Counted from the stretch's first letter, positions 11,224 to 21,356 are shown. The stretch: DNA of 50,512 bases from Hydrogenophilaceae bacterium (GCA_013389015.1 JACAEE010000141.1:1-50512); one strand, 5' to 3'. Notes: generated by a model not told the origin, from the sequence alone. Numbers and translations are program-made.

Positions 11224-12633
11224 ATGACTCAAATCCTGATGCCCGCGCTGTCTCCGACCATGGAGGAGGGCAATCTCGCGAAATGGCTGATCAAGGTCGG
11301 CGATCACGTCGAGCCCGGCCAAGTCATCGCCGAGATCGAGACCGACAAGGCGACGATGGAGGTCGAAGCTGTCGACGAGGGCGTCGTCTCGGAGATCCTG
11401 GTGCCCGCGGGCAGCGAAGGCGTGAAAGTCAATACGCCGATCGCGGTGCTGAGCGAGAACGGGGCGGATGCGTCTCCCCCGTCGGCGCAAGCTCTGCGTA
11501 CAGAGGAAAATCGCCCCTCCCCCCTTGCGGGGGAGGGCAGGGAGGGGGGTGTCAGCGCGCGCGCTGAAACGAAGGCGCCTGCACCCCCACCCCTAACCCC
11601 CTCCCCGCAAGGGGGAGGGGGCTTGGATCCCGACATCCCACCCGGCACGGCGATGGTGAAGATCACGGTGCGCGATGCGCTGCGCGACGCGATGGCGGAA
11701 GAGATGCGTCGCGACGGCGACGTGTTCTTGATGGGCGAGGAGGTCGCGCAATATCAGGGCGCCTACAAAGTCTCGCGCGAATTGCTGCAGGAGTTCGGCG
11801 AGCGCCGCGTGGTCGATACGCCGATCACGGAGCATGGATTCGCCGGCCTCGGCGTCGGCGCCGCGATGGCCGGCTTGAAGCCGATCGTGGAGTTCATGAC
11901 CTGGAACTTCGCGATGCAGGCGATCGATCAGATCATCAATTCGGCGGCGAAGACTCGTTACATGAGCGGCGGGCAGCTTTCGGCGCCGGTGGTGTTCCGC
12001 GGACCGAACGGCGCCGCGGCCCGCGTGGCTGCGCAGCACAGCCAGGATTATTCCTCCTGGTATGCGCATGTGCCTGGGCTCACGGTGATCGCGCCCTATG
12101 ACGCCGCCGACGCCAAGGGGCTTTTGAAGGCCGCGATCCGTTCGCCCAATCCGGTGGTGTTTCTCGAGCACGAGATGCTTTACGGGCAGGAGTTCGAGAT
12201 TCCCGATCTGCCGGACTGGGTGCTGCCGATCGGCAAGGCGAAAGTGCGCCGCGTCGGCAAAGATGTGACGATCACGGCGCATTCGCGCATGGTCGGCCAC
12301 GCGCTCAAGGCGGCGGAGGAGCTGGCCGGCGAGGGGATCGAGGCGGAGGTGATCGATCTCCGGACGCTGCGCCCGCTCGATACGGCCACGATCATCGCAA
12401 GCGTGAAGAAGACCAACCGGCTCGTCAGCGTCGAGGAGGGCTGGGGGCCGATGGGCGTAGGCGCGGAAGTGTGCGCGCGCGTGGTTGCGGAGGCGTTCGA
12501 CTATCTCGATGCGCCGCCGACGCGCGTGCACCAGAAGGACGTGCCGCTGCCCTACGCGGCGAACCTGGAGGCGCTGTCGCTGCCGCAAGTGGCCGATGTC
12601 GTCGCGGCGGCGAAAGCGGTGCTGTACCGGTGA
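11224..12633 (+). CDS. pdhB: Pyruvate dehydrogenase E1 beta subunit with N-terminal lipoyl domain
   Basis: 469 residues. Residues 1-76 are a biotinyl/lipoyl domain with the lipoylated Lys42 in [11 protein letters not shown]. Residues about 144-469 are the E1-beta transketolase-like domain ([63 protein letters not shown]). A lipoyl domain on E1-beta is a known alphaproteobacterial feature. The linker is odd: residues about 97-133 are encoded by a GC-rich palindromic repeat, inserted without breaking the frame. The lipoyl domain is almost identical to that of E2 at 13532. The GFA gene overlaps the stop codon by four bases. Confidence 0.97.
   Translation: MTQILMPALSPTMEEGNLAKWLIKVGDHVEPGQVIAEIETDKATMEVEAVDEGVVSEILVPAGSEGVKVNTPIAVLSENGADASPPSAQALRTEENRPSPLAGEGREGGVSARAETKAPAPPPLTPSPQGGGGLDPDIPPGTAMVKITVRDALRDAMAEEMRRDGDVFLMGEEVAQYQGAYKVSRELLQEFGERRVVDTPITEHGFAGLGVGAAMAGLKPIVEFMTWNFAMQAIDQIINSAAKTRYMSGGQLSAPVVFRGPNGAAARVAAQHSQDYSSWYAHVPGLTVIAPYDAADAKGLLKAAIRSPNPVVFLEHEMLYGQEFEIPDLPDWVLPIGKAKVRRVGKDVTITAHSRMVGHALKAAEELAGEGIEAEVIDLRTLRPLDTATIIASVKKTNRLVSVEEGWGPMGVGAEVCARVVAEAFDYLDAPPTRVHQKDVPLPYAANLEALSLPQVADVVAAAKAVLYR
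11513..11623. repeat. Palindromic repeat element inside pdhB coding sequence
   Basis: Two GC-rich hairpins point toward each other: CCCTCCCCC/GGGGGAGGG around CTTGC at 11515-11537, and CCCCCTCCCC/GGGGAGGGGG around GCAA at 11597-11621. The right half is close to the reverse complement of the left half. The same element, somewhat diverged in the centre, recurs between genes at 21204-21311. Here it is read in frame as a Pro/Gly/Ala-rich linker ([12 protein letters not shown] ... [13 protein letters not shown]). Confidence 0.85.
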
Positions 12634-13058
12634 GCGATTGGCGCGCCGGCGGCTGCCATTGCGGGGCGGTGCGGTTTGCAGTCGAGGCGCCGCGCGGCGC
12701 GCCGGCGCAGACATGCACATGCTCGATGTGCGAGAAGGTGGGGTTCATCCACCTGATCGTGCCGGAAAGCCGCTTTCGGATCACTCAGGGCGAAGACCGG
12801 CTCACGCGCTACACGTTCAACACCGGCGTGGCGCAGCATCTCTTCTGCCGCGTGTGCGGGGTGAAGAGCTTCTATCGCCCGCGCTCCAATCCGGACGGCT
12901 GGAGCGTCAATCTGCGCTGCCTCGACGATCCCGATTCGCTTGCGGCGGAGATCAGCACGTTCGACGGGCGCAATTGGGAGGCGCACGCGGGCGCGCTGGC
13001 GCATCTGAGCAGGGCTTTGGGCGAGGAACCGAACGCAGAAGCGGGAGCGGGGACATGA
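12630..13058 (+). CDS. GFA family zinc-binding protein
   Basis: 142 residues starting at GTG, overlapping the pdhB stop by four bases (GTGA). The GFA/CENP-V fold zinc-site cysteines are visible: GGCHCGAV at residues 8-15, CTCSMCEKV about 29-37, and [15 protein letters not shown] about 72-86. The family was named for glutathione-dependent formaldehyde-activating enzyme, but for most members no activity has been shown. The tight coupling to pdhB and the preceding MAPEG gene may hint at thiol or aldehyde handling; that is inference. Confidence 0.9.
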   Translation: MSDWRAGGCHCGAVRFAVEAPRGAPAQTCTCSMCEKVGFIHLIVPESRFRITQGEDRLTRYTFNTGVAQHLFCRVCGVKSFYRPRSNPDGWSVNLRCLDDPDSLAAEISTFDGRNWEAHAGALAHLSRALGEEPNAEAGAGT

Positions 13059-13528
13059 GCGAGGGCGAAGTCGTCGAGCAATTGGTGGAGTTCACCAACA
13101 TCCTGTTGTTGGGGGTCTCCGTGTTCTTCACGGTAGTCTCCGCCTACATCGCGGCGCTCAATTATTTCATCGGCCAGGCGGCGTTCATCGCGCGCTTTCT
13201 GGCGTTCCTGTTCGTCACCGTGGTGCTGCTGATGCTGGGCGCGGTGATGATGGGCGGGCAGCTCTCGCACGAGGGGCTGATCGCGCGGCTCGACGAACTC
13301 AACCAGCAGGGCGCGCTCTCCGCCGCCGGCCGAGCGCTGCTGGCCAATTCAGCCGACCGGCCGATCTTCGGAATCGGCCTCAGCCTCGATGATTCCGTGC
13401 GCCTCGGCGTGTGGACGGTCAGCGCCGTCATCTACGCCTCGCTCTTCTATCTCACCTTCTTCCATCGCTGGCGGCCCGACATCGTGCCGGTGTCGCTGCA
13501 GCCGGCGAACGCAGATCAGACGGATTAG
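13055..13528 (+). CDS. Hypothetical three-helix membrane protein
   Basis: 157 residues with membrane segments at about 12-37, 44-68 and 116-137. A soluble loop between the second and third contains a polar helix (LIARLDELNQQGALSAAGRALL). No family recognised. The ATG overlaps the GFA stop by four bases (ATGA), and its own stop is three bases before pdhC. It is therefore translationally embedded in the pyruvate dehydrogenase operon. Confidence 0.8.
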   Translation: MSEGEVVEQLVEFTNILLLGVSVFFTVVSAYIAALNYFIGQAAFIARFLAFLFVTVVLLMLGAVMMGGQLSHEGLIARLDELNQQGALSAAGRALLANSADRPIFGIGLSLDDSVRLGVWTVSAVIYASLFYLTFFHRWRPDIVPVSLQPANADQTD

Positions 13529-13531
13529 ACC

Positions 13532-14836
13532 ATGAGCATCGAGATCACCATGCCGGCGCTGTCTCCCACGATGGAGGAGGGCAATCTCGCGAAATGGCTC
13601 GTGAAGGTGGGCGATCGCATCGCGCCCGGTCAGGTCATCGCCGAGATCGAGACCGACAAGGCGACGATGGAGGTCGAGGCGGTCGATGAAGGCGTGCTGA
13701 CGGAAATCCTCGTCGCCGCCGGCAGTGAGGGCGTGAAAGTGAACACGCCGATCGCGCGGCTTGCGGCGGAAGGCGAAGCCGCGGCCGCGCCTCCCCGGCG
13801 TGCGGGGGAGGCGGCCGCGAAGCGGACGGAGGGGACGCACCAAACGCAGCAGAACCTTCGCCCCCTCAGTCAGTCCGCTGCCCGGTCCGACAGCGGAGCA
13901 AAGCCCTCTCCGCACGAGGGAGGGGCGCGCATTGCGGCCTCGCCGCTCGCGCGGCGGATGGCGGAGCAGCTCGGCATCGATCTCAGCGGCTTGAAAGGCT
14001 CAGGCCCGAACGGGCGGATCGTGAAGCGCGACATCGATGCGCGCGCGGGCGAGGGCGTGCGGCCGGCCCCGGAAACCAGCCGTGCGCTGACGATCGCGCC
14101 GCCCGCCGCGCCGCTGCAGACGCTGGAGCAATTGGGCGTCCCCGAAGGCAGCTACGATCTCGTGCCGCTCGATCTTATGCGCAAGACGATCGCGCGGCGG
14201 ATGACGGAAAGCTTCCGCGACGTTCCGCACTTTCCGCTGACGATCGATCTCGAGATCGATGCGCTGCTCAAGGCGCGCGGCGACATCAACAAGCGCTTCG
14301 CCGACCAGGGCGTGAAAATCTCCGTCAACGACATGGTGATCAAGGCCGCAGCGCTGGCGCTCATGCGCGAGCCGCGCGCCAACGCCAGCTACACGCCGGA
14401 CGGCATCGCCATGCACCACCATGCCGACGTCGCCGTCGCGGTGGCGATCGAGAACGGCCTCATCACGCCGATCATCCGCAAGGCGGAGACGAAGGGGCTC
14501 GCGCAAATCTCCGCCGAGATGGCCGACCTCGCCGAGCGCGCGCGCAACCGCAAGCTCAAGCCCGAGGAATATCAAGGCGGCACGTTCTCGATCTCCAACA
14601 TGGGCATGATGGGCATCAAGAGCTTCGCCTCGATCCTCAACGCCCCGCACGGCTGCATCATGAGCGTGGGCGCGGGAGAAAAGCGCCCGATCGTGAAGAA
14701 CGACGCCCTCGCCATCGCCACGATGATGAGCGTGACGCTGACCTGCGATCACCGCGTCGTCGACGGCGCCATCGGCGCGAGCTTCCTCAAGGCCTTCCGC
14801 GCCTTCATCGAGGATCCCATGGCGATGCTGCTTTAG
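13532..14836 (+). CDS. pdhC: Pyruvate dehydrogenase E2, dihydrolipoamide acetyltransferase
   Basis: Core of the complex; transfers acetyl from lipoyl groups to CoA. 434 residues: lipoyl domain 1-77 with Lys43 ([11 protein letters not shown]), a linker, a peripheral subunit-binding domain about 133-168 ([19 protein letters not shown] ... [11 protein letters not shown]), and the trimeric acetyltransferase domain from about 205 with His407 and Asp411 in DHRVVDGA. Only one lipoyl domain is present; the second copy is on E1-beta. Linker residues about 85-132 are encoded by a palindromic repeat element different from that in pdhB. Confidence 0.97.
   Translation: MSIEITMPALSPTMEEGNLAKWLVKVGDRIAPGQVIAEIETDKATMEVEAVDEGVLTEILVAAGSEGVKVNTPIARLAAEGEAAAAPPRRAGEAAAKRTEGTHQTQQNLRPLSQSAARSDSGAKPSPHEGGARIAASPLARRMAEQLGIDLSGLKGSGPNGRIVKRDIDARAGEGVRPAPETSRALTIAPPAAPLQTLEQLGVPEGSYDLVPLDLMRKTIARRMTESFRDVPHFPLTIDLEIDALLKARGDINKRFADQGVKISVNDMVIKAAALALMREPRANASYTPDGIAMHHHADVAVAVAIENGLITPIIRKAETKGLAQISAEMADLAERARNRKLKPEEYQGGTFSISNMGMMGIKSFASILNAPHGCIMSVGAGEKRPIVKNDALAIATMMSVTLTCDHRVVDGAIGASFLKAFRAFIEDPMAMLL
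13785..13927. repeat. Palindromic repeat element inside pdhC coding sequence
   Basis: A chain of hairpins: GCCTCCCC/GGGGAGGC at 13789-13812, GGAGGGG near 13838 facing CCCCCTC near 13862, TCCGCTG (13874-13880) with CAGCGGA (13891-13897), and CCCTC/GAGGG at about 13904-13920. This matches a type of intergenic palindrome common in alphaproteobacterial genomes. It is read in frame as linker ([15 protein letters not shown] ... [10 protein letters not shown]). Confidence 0.75.
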
Positions 14837-14876
14837 GCGCCTCACCCGCGCCACAGTGGTCGTGCCTTGAAGATCG

Positions 14877-15257
14877 ATGCGCGCCTTCCTGATCGCCTGC
14901 CTCGCCGTGCTTGCGCCAATGTCCGCTGCGGGACAAGGCCGCGCGCAGGCGGACACGCTCTATCTGCTGTGCCGCATGGACGATGGCATGGAGGCGCTGC
15001 TGCTCGTCGCGCCGGGCGAGTTCCGGCAGAATGACGGCGGAGACTGGGGCGAGAATCTCTGCGCCTTCCAGAGCACGACCTGCACGATGACCAATGCCGG
15101 CGTGCTTCGCGTCAGCCATCCCGAAATCCCGAGCGAAGCGCCGGCCGAGACCATCACGCTCGACACGATCGGCGGCGCGTTCCGCTATGAGAGCGGCGCG
15201 GATCTCGTCACCGGGCGTTGCGGACAAGTCGCAGAGCCCGTCCCTCGCGCGCCCTGA
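14877..15257 (+). CDS. Secreted small protein, paralogue of the next gene
   Basis: 126 residues with a Sec signal peptide (MRAFLIACLAVLAPMSAAGQGRAQA). The mature domain of about 100 residues contains cysteines in LLCRMDDG, GENLCAFQSTTCTM and VTGRCG, which could form disulphides in the periplasm. The WGENLCA...C and TGRC patterns recur in the product at 15325, so the two are tandem paralogues. No known family recognised. It starts 40 bases after pdhC. Confidence 0.75.
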   Translation: MRAFLIACLAVLAPMSAAGQGRAQADTLYLLCRMDDGMEALLLVAPGEFRQNDGGDWGENLCAFQSTTCTMTNAGVLRVSHPEIPSEAPAETITLDTIGGAFRYESGADLVTGRCGQVAEPVPRAP

Positions 15258-15324
15258 CCCTGCACGCGCTTCCTTCTTGTCCGGCAAGGGCTTAAGCAGA
15301 AGGCGAGGATATGTGAGCGGCGGA

Positions 15325-15690
15325 ATGCGCATCGGGGCGGGGGTGATTGCGATCCTATTGGTCGCCGGCGTCGAGCTTGCGCTCGCGCAAGGCCCAGCGC
15401 CGAGGACGCTGCAATGCGAAGGCTCGCTGGGCGACGGCGCAGCGTTGCGCGTCGGCCCGAACCTGCTGCAGCGGTTCGAGGACGGCGCCTGGGGCGAGAA
15501 CCTCTGCGCGCATCCCTATATCGCCTGTTCAATGCAGGGCTCGATGTTCATCGCTGAATGGGAATCGGGGAACGGCCAGGCCTCGCAGCAGGCCTTACGG
15601 CTTAATCTTGCGGCCGGCGATTTCGAGTGGATCGTCGGCGGCGAGTCCGAGACGGGCCGCTGTACATCGATCGCTGATCCGGCGCGCTGA
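15325..15690 (+). CDS. Secreted small protein, paralogue of the preceding gene
   Basis: 121 residues with a signal peptide (MRIGAGVIAILLVAGVELALAQ). Shared with the upstream gene: LQCEGSLGDG aligned to its LLCRMDDG, WGENLCAHPYIACSM, and a final ETGRC. A GTG at 15313 (adding four residues) with AGGCGAGG just upstream is an alternative start; ATG 15325 is preferred because the signal peptide then begins directly. No function can be given. The shared cysteine pattern suggests a disulphide-stabilised periplasmic domain. Confidence 0.7.
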   Translation: MRIGAGVIAILLVAGVELALAQGPAPRTLQCEGSLGDGAALRVGPNLLQRFEDGAWGENLCAHPYIACSMQGSMFIAEWESGNGQASQQALRLNLAAGDFEWIVGGESETGRCTSIADPAR

Positions 15691-15797
15691 TCTCGGCTGA
15701 TCTTGAGAAGATCATGCGATCAGCTTCGCCGCGACTGGCGCTGAACTTTGGCGCATTGTGATCGCCACGCGCCCGCTCTATAGGCGAGAGCCGCGCC

Positions 15798-16460
15798 ATG
15801 ATGCTCGATCCCGCACTCGTCTCGTTGTTCGTCACCTCCTTCGTGACCTTCTTCGTTGTGATCGACCCCCCGGCGATGGCGCCGATGTTCGCGACCATGA
15901 CGCAAGGGATGAGCGCCCGCTGGCGGCGGCGCATGGCGTTCAAGGCGCTCGTGATCGCCGCCGGCATCCTGCTCGCCTTCGCCTTTGGCGGCGCGTGGCT
16001 CCTCGAGCAGCTGCATGTGACGCTCGACGCCTTCCGGATCGCGGGCGGCCTGCTGCTGTTCCTCATCGGCGTCGACATGCTGTTCGAGAAGCGGGCCGAG
16101 CGGCGCGAGGAGCGCGCCGAGAAGGTGGCGGCCGAGCATGCCGCCCGCCCCGGCGTGGAGGACGACATCTCGGTCTTTCCCCTCGCCATTCCGCTGATCA
16201 CGGGGCCGGGCGCGATCGCCTCGATCATGCTGTTCTTCAGCCAGGAGGAGGGGATGCTCGAGCGGGGCGCGATCCTTGCCGGCGCCGGCGCCAATTTCCT
16301 GCTCTGCCTCGTCGCGTTCCTGCTGGCGGGGACGCTGTCGCGCCTGCTCGGCGCCACGCTCGCAAACGTGCTCACGCGGATTTTCGGAATTCTGCTTTGC
16401 GCGCTGGCCGCCCAATTCGTAGTGGACGGCGTCAGCGCCGCCTTTGGGGTGAATCCATGA
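15798..16460 (+). CDS. MarC family (UPF0056) inner-membrane protein
   Basis: 220 residues with six hydrophobic segments. MarC-type motifs: SFVTFFVVIDPPAMAPMFATMT at the N-terminus, FRIAGGLLLFLIGVDMLF in the middle, and FPLAIPLITGPGAIASIM before the fourth helix. Despite the name, MarC is not a demonstrated drug transporter; its function is unknown. The cytoplasmic loop KRAERREERAEKVAAEHAA is highly charged. The following cupin gene overlaps its stop by four bases, so the two are translationally coupled. Confidence 0.92.
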   Translation: MMLDPALVSLFVTSFVTFFVVIDPPAMAPMFATMTQGMSARWRRRMAFKALVIAAGILLAFAFGGAWLLEQLHVTLDAFRIAGGLLLFLIGVDMLFEKRAERREERAEKVAAEHAARPGVEDDISVFPLAIPLITGPGAIASIMLFFSQEEGMLERGAILAGAGANFLLCLVAFLLAGTLSRLLGATLANVLTRIFGILLCALAAQFVVDGVSAAFGVNP

Positions 16461-16918
16461 AGATCGACGTCGCCGCGCTCGAAGAGAAGCAGGGCTCGGG
16501 CTACCCGCCGCCCTATGACGAACCCTGCCGCGAGCGGCGCTGGAAGGCGCTGGGCGCGGCCGCCGGGCTGACCCGCATCGGCGTGAACCTGGTGACGCTC
16601 AAGCCGGGCGTCTGGTCCTCGCAGCGCCATTGGCACGCAGTGGAAGACGAGTTCGTCTATGTGCTCTCAGGGGAGCTCACGCTCGTCATGGACGCGGGCG
16701 AAGAAACGTTGCACGCCGGCGATTGCGCCGGCTTCAAGGGCGGCGTGCGCGACGGCCACGTGCTCAAGAACCTCTCCAATGCGGACGCGACGTTCCTCGT
16801 CGTCTCCGACCGCAGCGACGAGGACTGGGGCGAATACTCCGATATCGACATGAAATTCCTGCCCGGCCGCTATTCCGGCCCGAACCTCAAGACGCGCAAG
16901 GACGGGACCCCGATCTGA
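16457..16918 (+). CDS. Cupin domain protein
   Basis: 153 residues. The conserved cupin motif 1 is visible as SSQRHWHAVEDEFVYVLSGELTLV (about residues 54-78), with H-x-H and Glu metal ligands, and motif 2 as HAGDCAGFKGGVRDGHVL. The C-terminal EYSDIDMKFLPGRYSG ... TRKDG resembles the extended cupin class annotated as sugar/transcription-regulator-like, without known activity. The ATG overlaps the marC stop. It lies 71 bases before lpd. Confidence 0.88.
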   Translation: MKIDVAALEEKQGSGYPPPYDEPCRERRWKALGAAAGLTRIGVNLVTLKPGVWSSQRHWHAVEDEFVYVLSGELTLVMDAGEETLHAGDCAGFKGGVRDGHVLKNLSNADATFLVVSDRSDEDWGEYSDIDMKFLPGRYSGPNLKTRKDGTPI

Positions 16919-16989
16919 AGCCGGCCGCGCAGGGCGCCTCCGCGATTTTGCGGGGCGGAAACGCCCGCGAACGCTGCTAAACAGCGCGC

Positions 16990-18384
<1,395 letters not shown>

Positions 18385-18389
18385 GGAGC

Positions 18390-18436
18390 GCCGGCTTCCG
18401 GCCGGCGAAGAGAGCCTGCCGGCTTCCGGCCGGCGA
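18390..18436. repeat. Tandem 19-base repeat of GC hairpins between convergent genes
   Basis: GCCGGCTTCCGGCCGGCGA occurs at 18390-18408 and again at 18418-18436. Each copy can fold on its own (CCGG pairs). Lying between the convergent ends of lpd and the ligase gene, it probably stops transcription from both sides, although no T run follows. Confidence 0.55.
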
Positions 18437-18441
18437 TCCGA

Positions 18442-20007
18442 TCAGGCCGCTTCGCGCGTCGCTTCCTGCTCGGCCAGCCGCTGCAGCGCGACATAGTCGG
18501 TCTTGCCGCTGCCCAGCACCGGGATCTCGCGGATCGGCACGATCTTCTTCGGCACCGCAATCTCAGGCGCGCCTTGCGATTGCGCCCATTCGATCAGGGG
18601 GCCTGGCTCGGCGTCCTGCTTGTCGGAGAACAGCACAATGCGCTCGCCCTTGCGCGAATCCGGCACCGAAACGGCCGCATGATTGTGCTCGGGCCAGACC
18701 TGCTGGGCGTACCACTCCACCGCGTTGAGCGAGACGCATTCGCCGCCGATCTTGGCGAAGCGCTTCACGCGCCCGACGATGGTGACGAAGCCGTCGGCGT
18801 CCACGTCCACCACGTCGCCGGTGTCATGCCAGCCGTCCGCCAAGGGCTCGATCGCGCCGGAGCCGGAGGGATCAAGATAGCCCTTCATGACATTGGGGCC
18901 CTTGACCAGGAGCTTCTGGCCTTCGCTGATGCCCGGCACGGCTTCAAGCCGCCAATCCATGCCCGGCAGCATCTTGCCCACGGTGCCGTGCCGATTCATG
19001 CCCGGCTGATTCACGGCAATGACGGGCGAGGCTTCGGTCGCGCCATAGCCTTCGAGCAATTCAGTGCCGAACTTGCGTTCGTAGACGGCCCGCGTCTCCT
19101 CCTTCACCTTTTCCGCGCCCAGCACCATCAGCTTCAGCGTCGAAAGCTCGCCCCCGCGCGAGGCGCGCGCGTATTGCATGGCGAAGGTGTCGGTCGCCAG
19201 CATCACATTGGCGCCGGTGTCCTTCACCAGGCCGACGATCTCCTTGGCGTGAAGCGGCGAGGGATAGAGGAAGGTCTTGTGGCCTGTCAGCAGCGGCAGC
19301 AGCGTGCCTCCGGTCAACCCGAAGCAATGGAACATCGGCAGCGGATTGAAGAACGACCAGTCGGGATCGAACGCCACATGCGCATAACATTGCTCGACAT
19401 TGGCCACGATATTGGCGTGGGTGAGCACCGCGCCGCGCGGCGTGCCGAAGCTGCCGGAGGTGAACAGGATCACGCCGACGTCGTCGGGATCGCCCTTCGG
19501 CGCGAAGCTGCGCGCGAACATGCCCTTGAACAGCGCGCCGAGCTTGTCGGCGAGAGTCAGCTTCTCGCGCACGTCCTCCAGGAAGACGAGATCGACGAAG
19601 CTGTCCATCTCCTCGATGAGCGCCTCCAGGCGGCCGGCCTCCACGAATTTGCGGGCGGTCAGCACCGTCTTGACGCCGGCGGCCTGGCACGCGGCGCGGA
19701 TGTTCATGGCCCCGGCGGTGAAGTTGAGCATGGCGGGCGTGCGCCCGGCCGCGTGAACGGCGAAGAAGGTCACCGTGGCGCCCACGCCCGTGGGCAGCAG
19801 GATCCCCAGCCGTTCGCCGGGCTCGGAGAGGCCTTTCAGCCGGCCGCCCAGCGCAAACGCCGCCCTGACGATGTCGTCATAGGTCAAGACCTTGCGGTCG
19901 TGGTCTTCGAGGATAGGGGTCTTTCCGCCGCTGGCCCGCCGGGACCGGAGAAGTGCTTCAAACAAGGTGACGCGCGTGCGCGCCACATCGAAAGGCCGCT
20001 GGCCCAT
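18442..20007 (-). CDS. AMP-forming acyl-CoA/acyl-ACP synthetase
   Basis: 521 residues of the ANL adenylate-forming superfamily. Visible are the phosphate loop LFTSGSFGTPRGAVLTH, the A5 motif YGATEASPV, the A7-type GWHDTGDVVDVDADGF, and the C-terminal catalytic-Lys motif GSGKTDY. NPLPMFHCFGLTGGTLLPLL resembles the ligase half of bifunctional Aas (2-acylglycerophosphoethanolamine acyltransferase/acyl-ACP synthetase), so recycling of fatty acids or lysophospholipid is a reasonable guess. It is monofunctional, with no acyltransferase domain. Exact acyl substrate is unknown. Divergent from lipA with a 213-base gap. Confidence 0.88.
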   Translation of the reverse strand: MGQRPFDVARTRVTLFEALLRSRRASGGKTPILEDHDRKVLTYDDIVRAAFALGGRLKGLSEPGERLGILLPTGVGATVTFFAVHAAGRTPAMLNFTAGAMNIRAACQAAGVKTVLTARKFVEAGRLEALIEEMDSFVDLVFLEDVREKLTLADKLGALFKGMFARSFAPKGDPDDVGVILFTSGSFGTPRGAVLTHANIVANVEQCYAHVAFDPDWSFFNPLPMFHCFGLTGGTLLPLLTGHKTFLYPSPLHAKEIVGLVKDTGANVMLATDTFAMQYARASRGGELSTLKLMVLGAEKVKEETRAVYERKFGTELLEGYGATEASPVIAVNQPGMNRHGTVGKMLPGMDWRLEAVPGISEGQKLLVKGPNVMKGYLDPSGSGAIEPLADGWHDTGDVVDVDADGFVTIVGRVKRFAKIGGECVSLNAVEWYAQQVWPEHNHAAVSVPDSRKGERIVLFSDKQDAEPGPLIEWAQSQGAPEIAVPKKIVPIREIPVLGSGKTDYVALQRLAEQEATREAA

Positions 20008-20220
20008 CTCTGACTCCAGTTTCGCCTGCCGAGGCGCTTCCTGCCGAACCAGGACTCGCGTGATTATTGTTACACGCTTGAAACAAGGTTAGCGGCGCAT
20101 GCTCATAATTCAAGCGGGCGCCCAGCGCCAGTCCCTGCGCCCATGGAGAGGCCTCGCGGCCCCGATCCCGCGCAGGGCGGTCGCGTTGATCAAGGGCGCT
20201 CGAAAGGCCATCTTCGCGCC

Positions 20221-21165
20221 ATGGCGACTCTGATCGACGCGCGCGCCCAGCGGCACCCCGAAAAGCGGGAGCGGCCCGACACGCCGCTGCTGCGCAAGCC
20301 GGACTGGATCCGCGTGCGCGCCCCGCAGAGCGCGGAATACGCCGCCACCCGCGCGCTGGTGCGCGAACACGGCCTCGTCACCGTCTGCGAAGAGGCGGCC
20401 TGCCCGAACATCGGCGAGTGCTGGAGCGTCCGCCACGCGACGTTCATGATCATGGGCGAGGTGTGCACGCGCGCCTGCGGCTTCTGCAATGTCGCCACCG
20501 GCAAGCCCGGCGCGCTCGACCCCGACGAGCCGCGGCGCGTAGCCGAGGCGACGGCCAAGATGGGCTTGAAGCACGTCGTCGTCACCAGCGTCGATCGCGA
20601 CGATCTCGACGACGGCGGCGCGCGGCATTTCGTCGAGACGATCGCCGCCATCCGCGCCGCCGCGCCCGAGACGACGATCGAAATCCTCACGCCGGACTTC
20701 CTGCGCAAGGGCGACGCGGCCGACAAGGTGATCGATGCGCGGCCCGACGTGTTCAATCACAATCTCGAAACCGTGCCGCGGCTCTATCTTTCGATCCGAC
20801 CCGGCGCGCGCTATTTCGCCTCGCTCAGGCTGCTTGCACGGGTGAAGGAGCGCGATCCGCAGCAATTCACCAAGAGCGGGCTCATGGTGGGCCTGGGCGA
20901 AACCAAGGAAGAGGTGATGCAGGTCATGGACGACCTGCGCAGCGCCGACGTCGATTTCCTCACCATCGGCCAGTATCTGCAGCCCACGCGCAAGCACGCC
21001 GCGATCGAGCGGTTCTGGACGCCGGAAGAGTTCAAGGCGCTCGAAGCCATCGCCTATTCCAAGGGCTTCCTGATGGTCTCGGCGACGCCGCTCACGCGCT
21101 CCTCGCATCACGCGGGCGAAGATTTCGCGCGCCTGCGCGCCGCGCGCGCCGCCGCGCACGGGTGA
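20221..21165 (+). CDS. lipA: Lipoyl synthase
   Basis: Radical-SAM enzyme that inserts two sulfurs into protein-bound octanoyl groups to make the lipoyl cofactor used by the E1-beta and E2 lipoyl domains encoded upstream. 314 residues. The auxiliary cluster cysteines are Cys56, 61 and 67 ([13 protein letters not shown]); the radical-SAM CxxxCxxC is Cys82, 86 and 89 (CTRACGFC). The C-terminal SSxxAGE-type motif is SSHHAGE. An upstream in-frame ATG at 20143 would add a low-complexity extension; ATG 20221 gives the normal family start. Confidence 0.97.
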   Translation: MATLIDARAQRHPEKRERPDTPLLRKPDWIRVRAPQSAEYAATRALVREHGLVTVCEEAACPNIGECWSVRHATFMIMGEVCTRACGFCNVATGKPGALDPDEPRRVAEATAKMGLKHVVVTSVDRDDLDDGGARHFVETIAAIRAAAPETTIEILTPDFLRKGDAADKVIDARPDVFNHNLETVPRLYLSIRPGARYFASLRLLARVKERDPQQFTKSGLMVGLGETKEEVMQVMDDLRSADVDFLTIGQYLQPTRKHAAIERFWTPEEFKALEAIAYSKGFLMVSATPLTRSSHHAGEDFARLRAARAAAHG

Positions 21166-21203
21166 TGCTCATATGGGTCCAGCGTCGTCGCTTGCAGATC
21201 GTG

Positions 21204-21311
21204 CGCCCCCTCCCCCTTGCGGGGAGGGCAGGGAGGGGGTGTCGGCACCATCATGTCGGCGTCCGCTTCAGCCCCCCACCCCCAACCCCTCACCGCAAGG
21301 GGGAGGGGTGC
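21204..21311. repeat. Intergenic copy of the pdhB-type palindromic element
   Basis: Left hairpin CCCTCCCC/GGGGAGGG around CTTGC at 21208-21228, followed by CAGGGAGGGGGTGTC. Right half with CCCCT...GCAA...AGGGG at about 21286-21308, inverted relative to the left. Order, spacing and loop sequences match the element at 11513-11623. Confidence 0.85.
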
Positions 21312-21356
21312 GCAGGCGAGGCGCAGTCGATCTGTTTCACGCGTCGCAAGTCGCCA

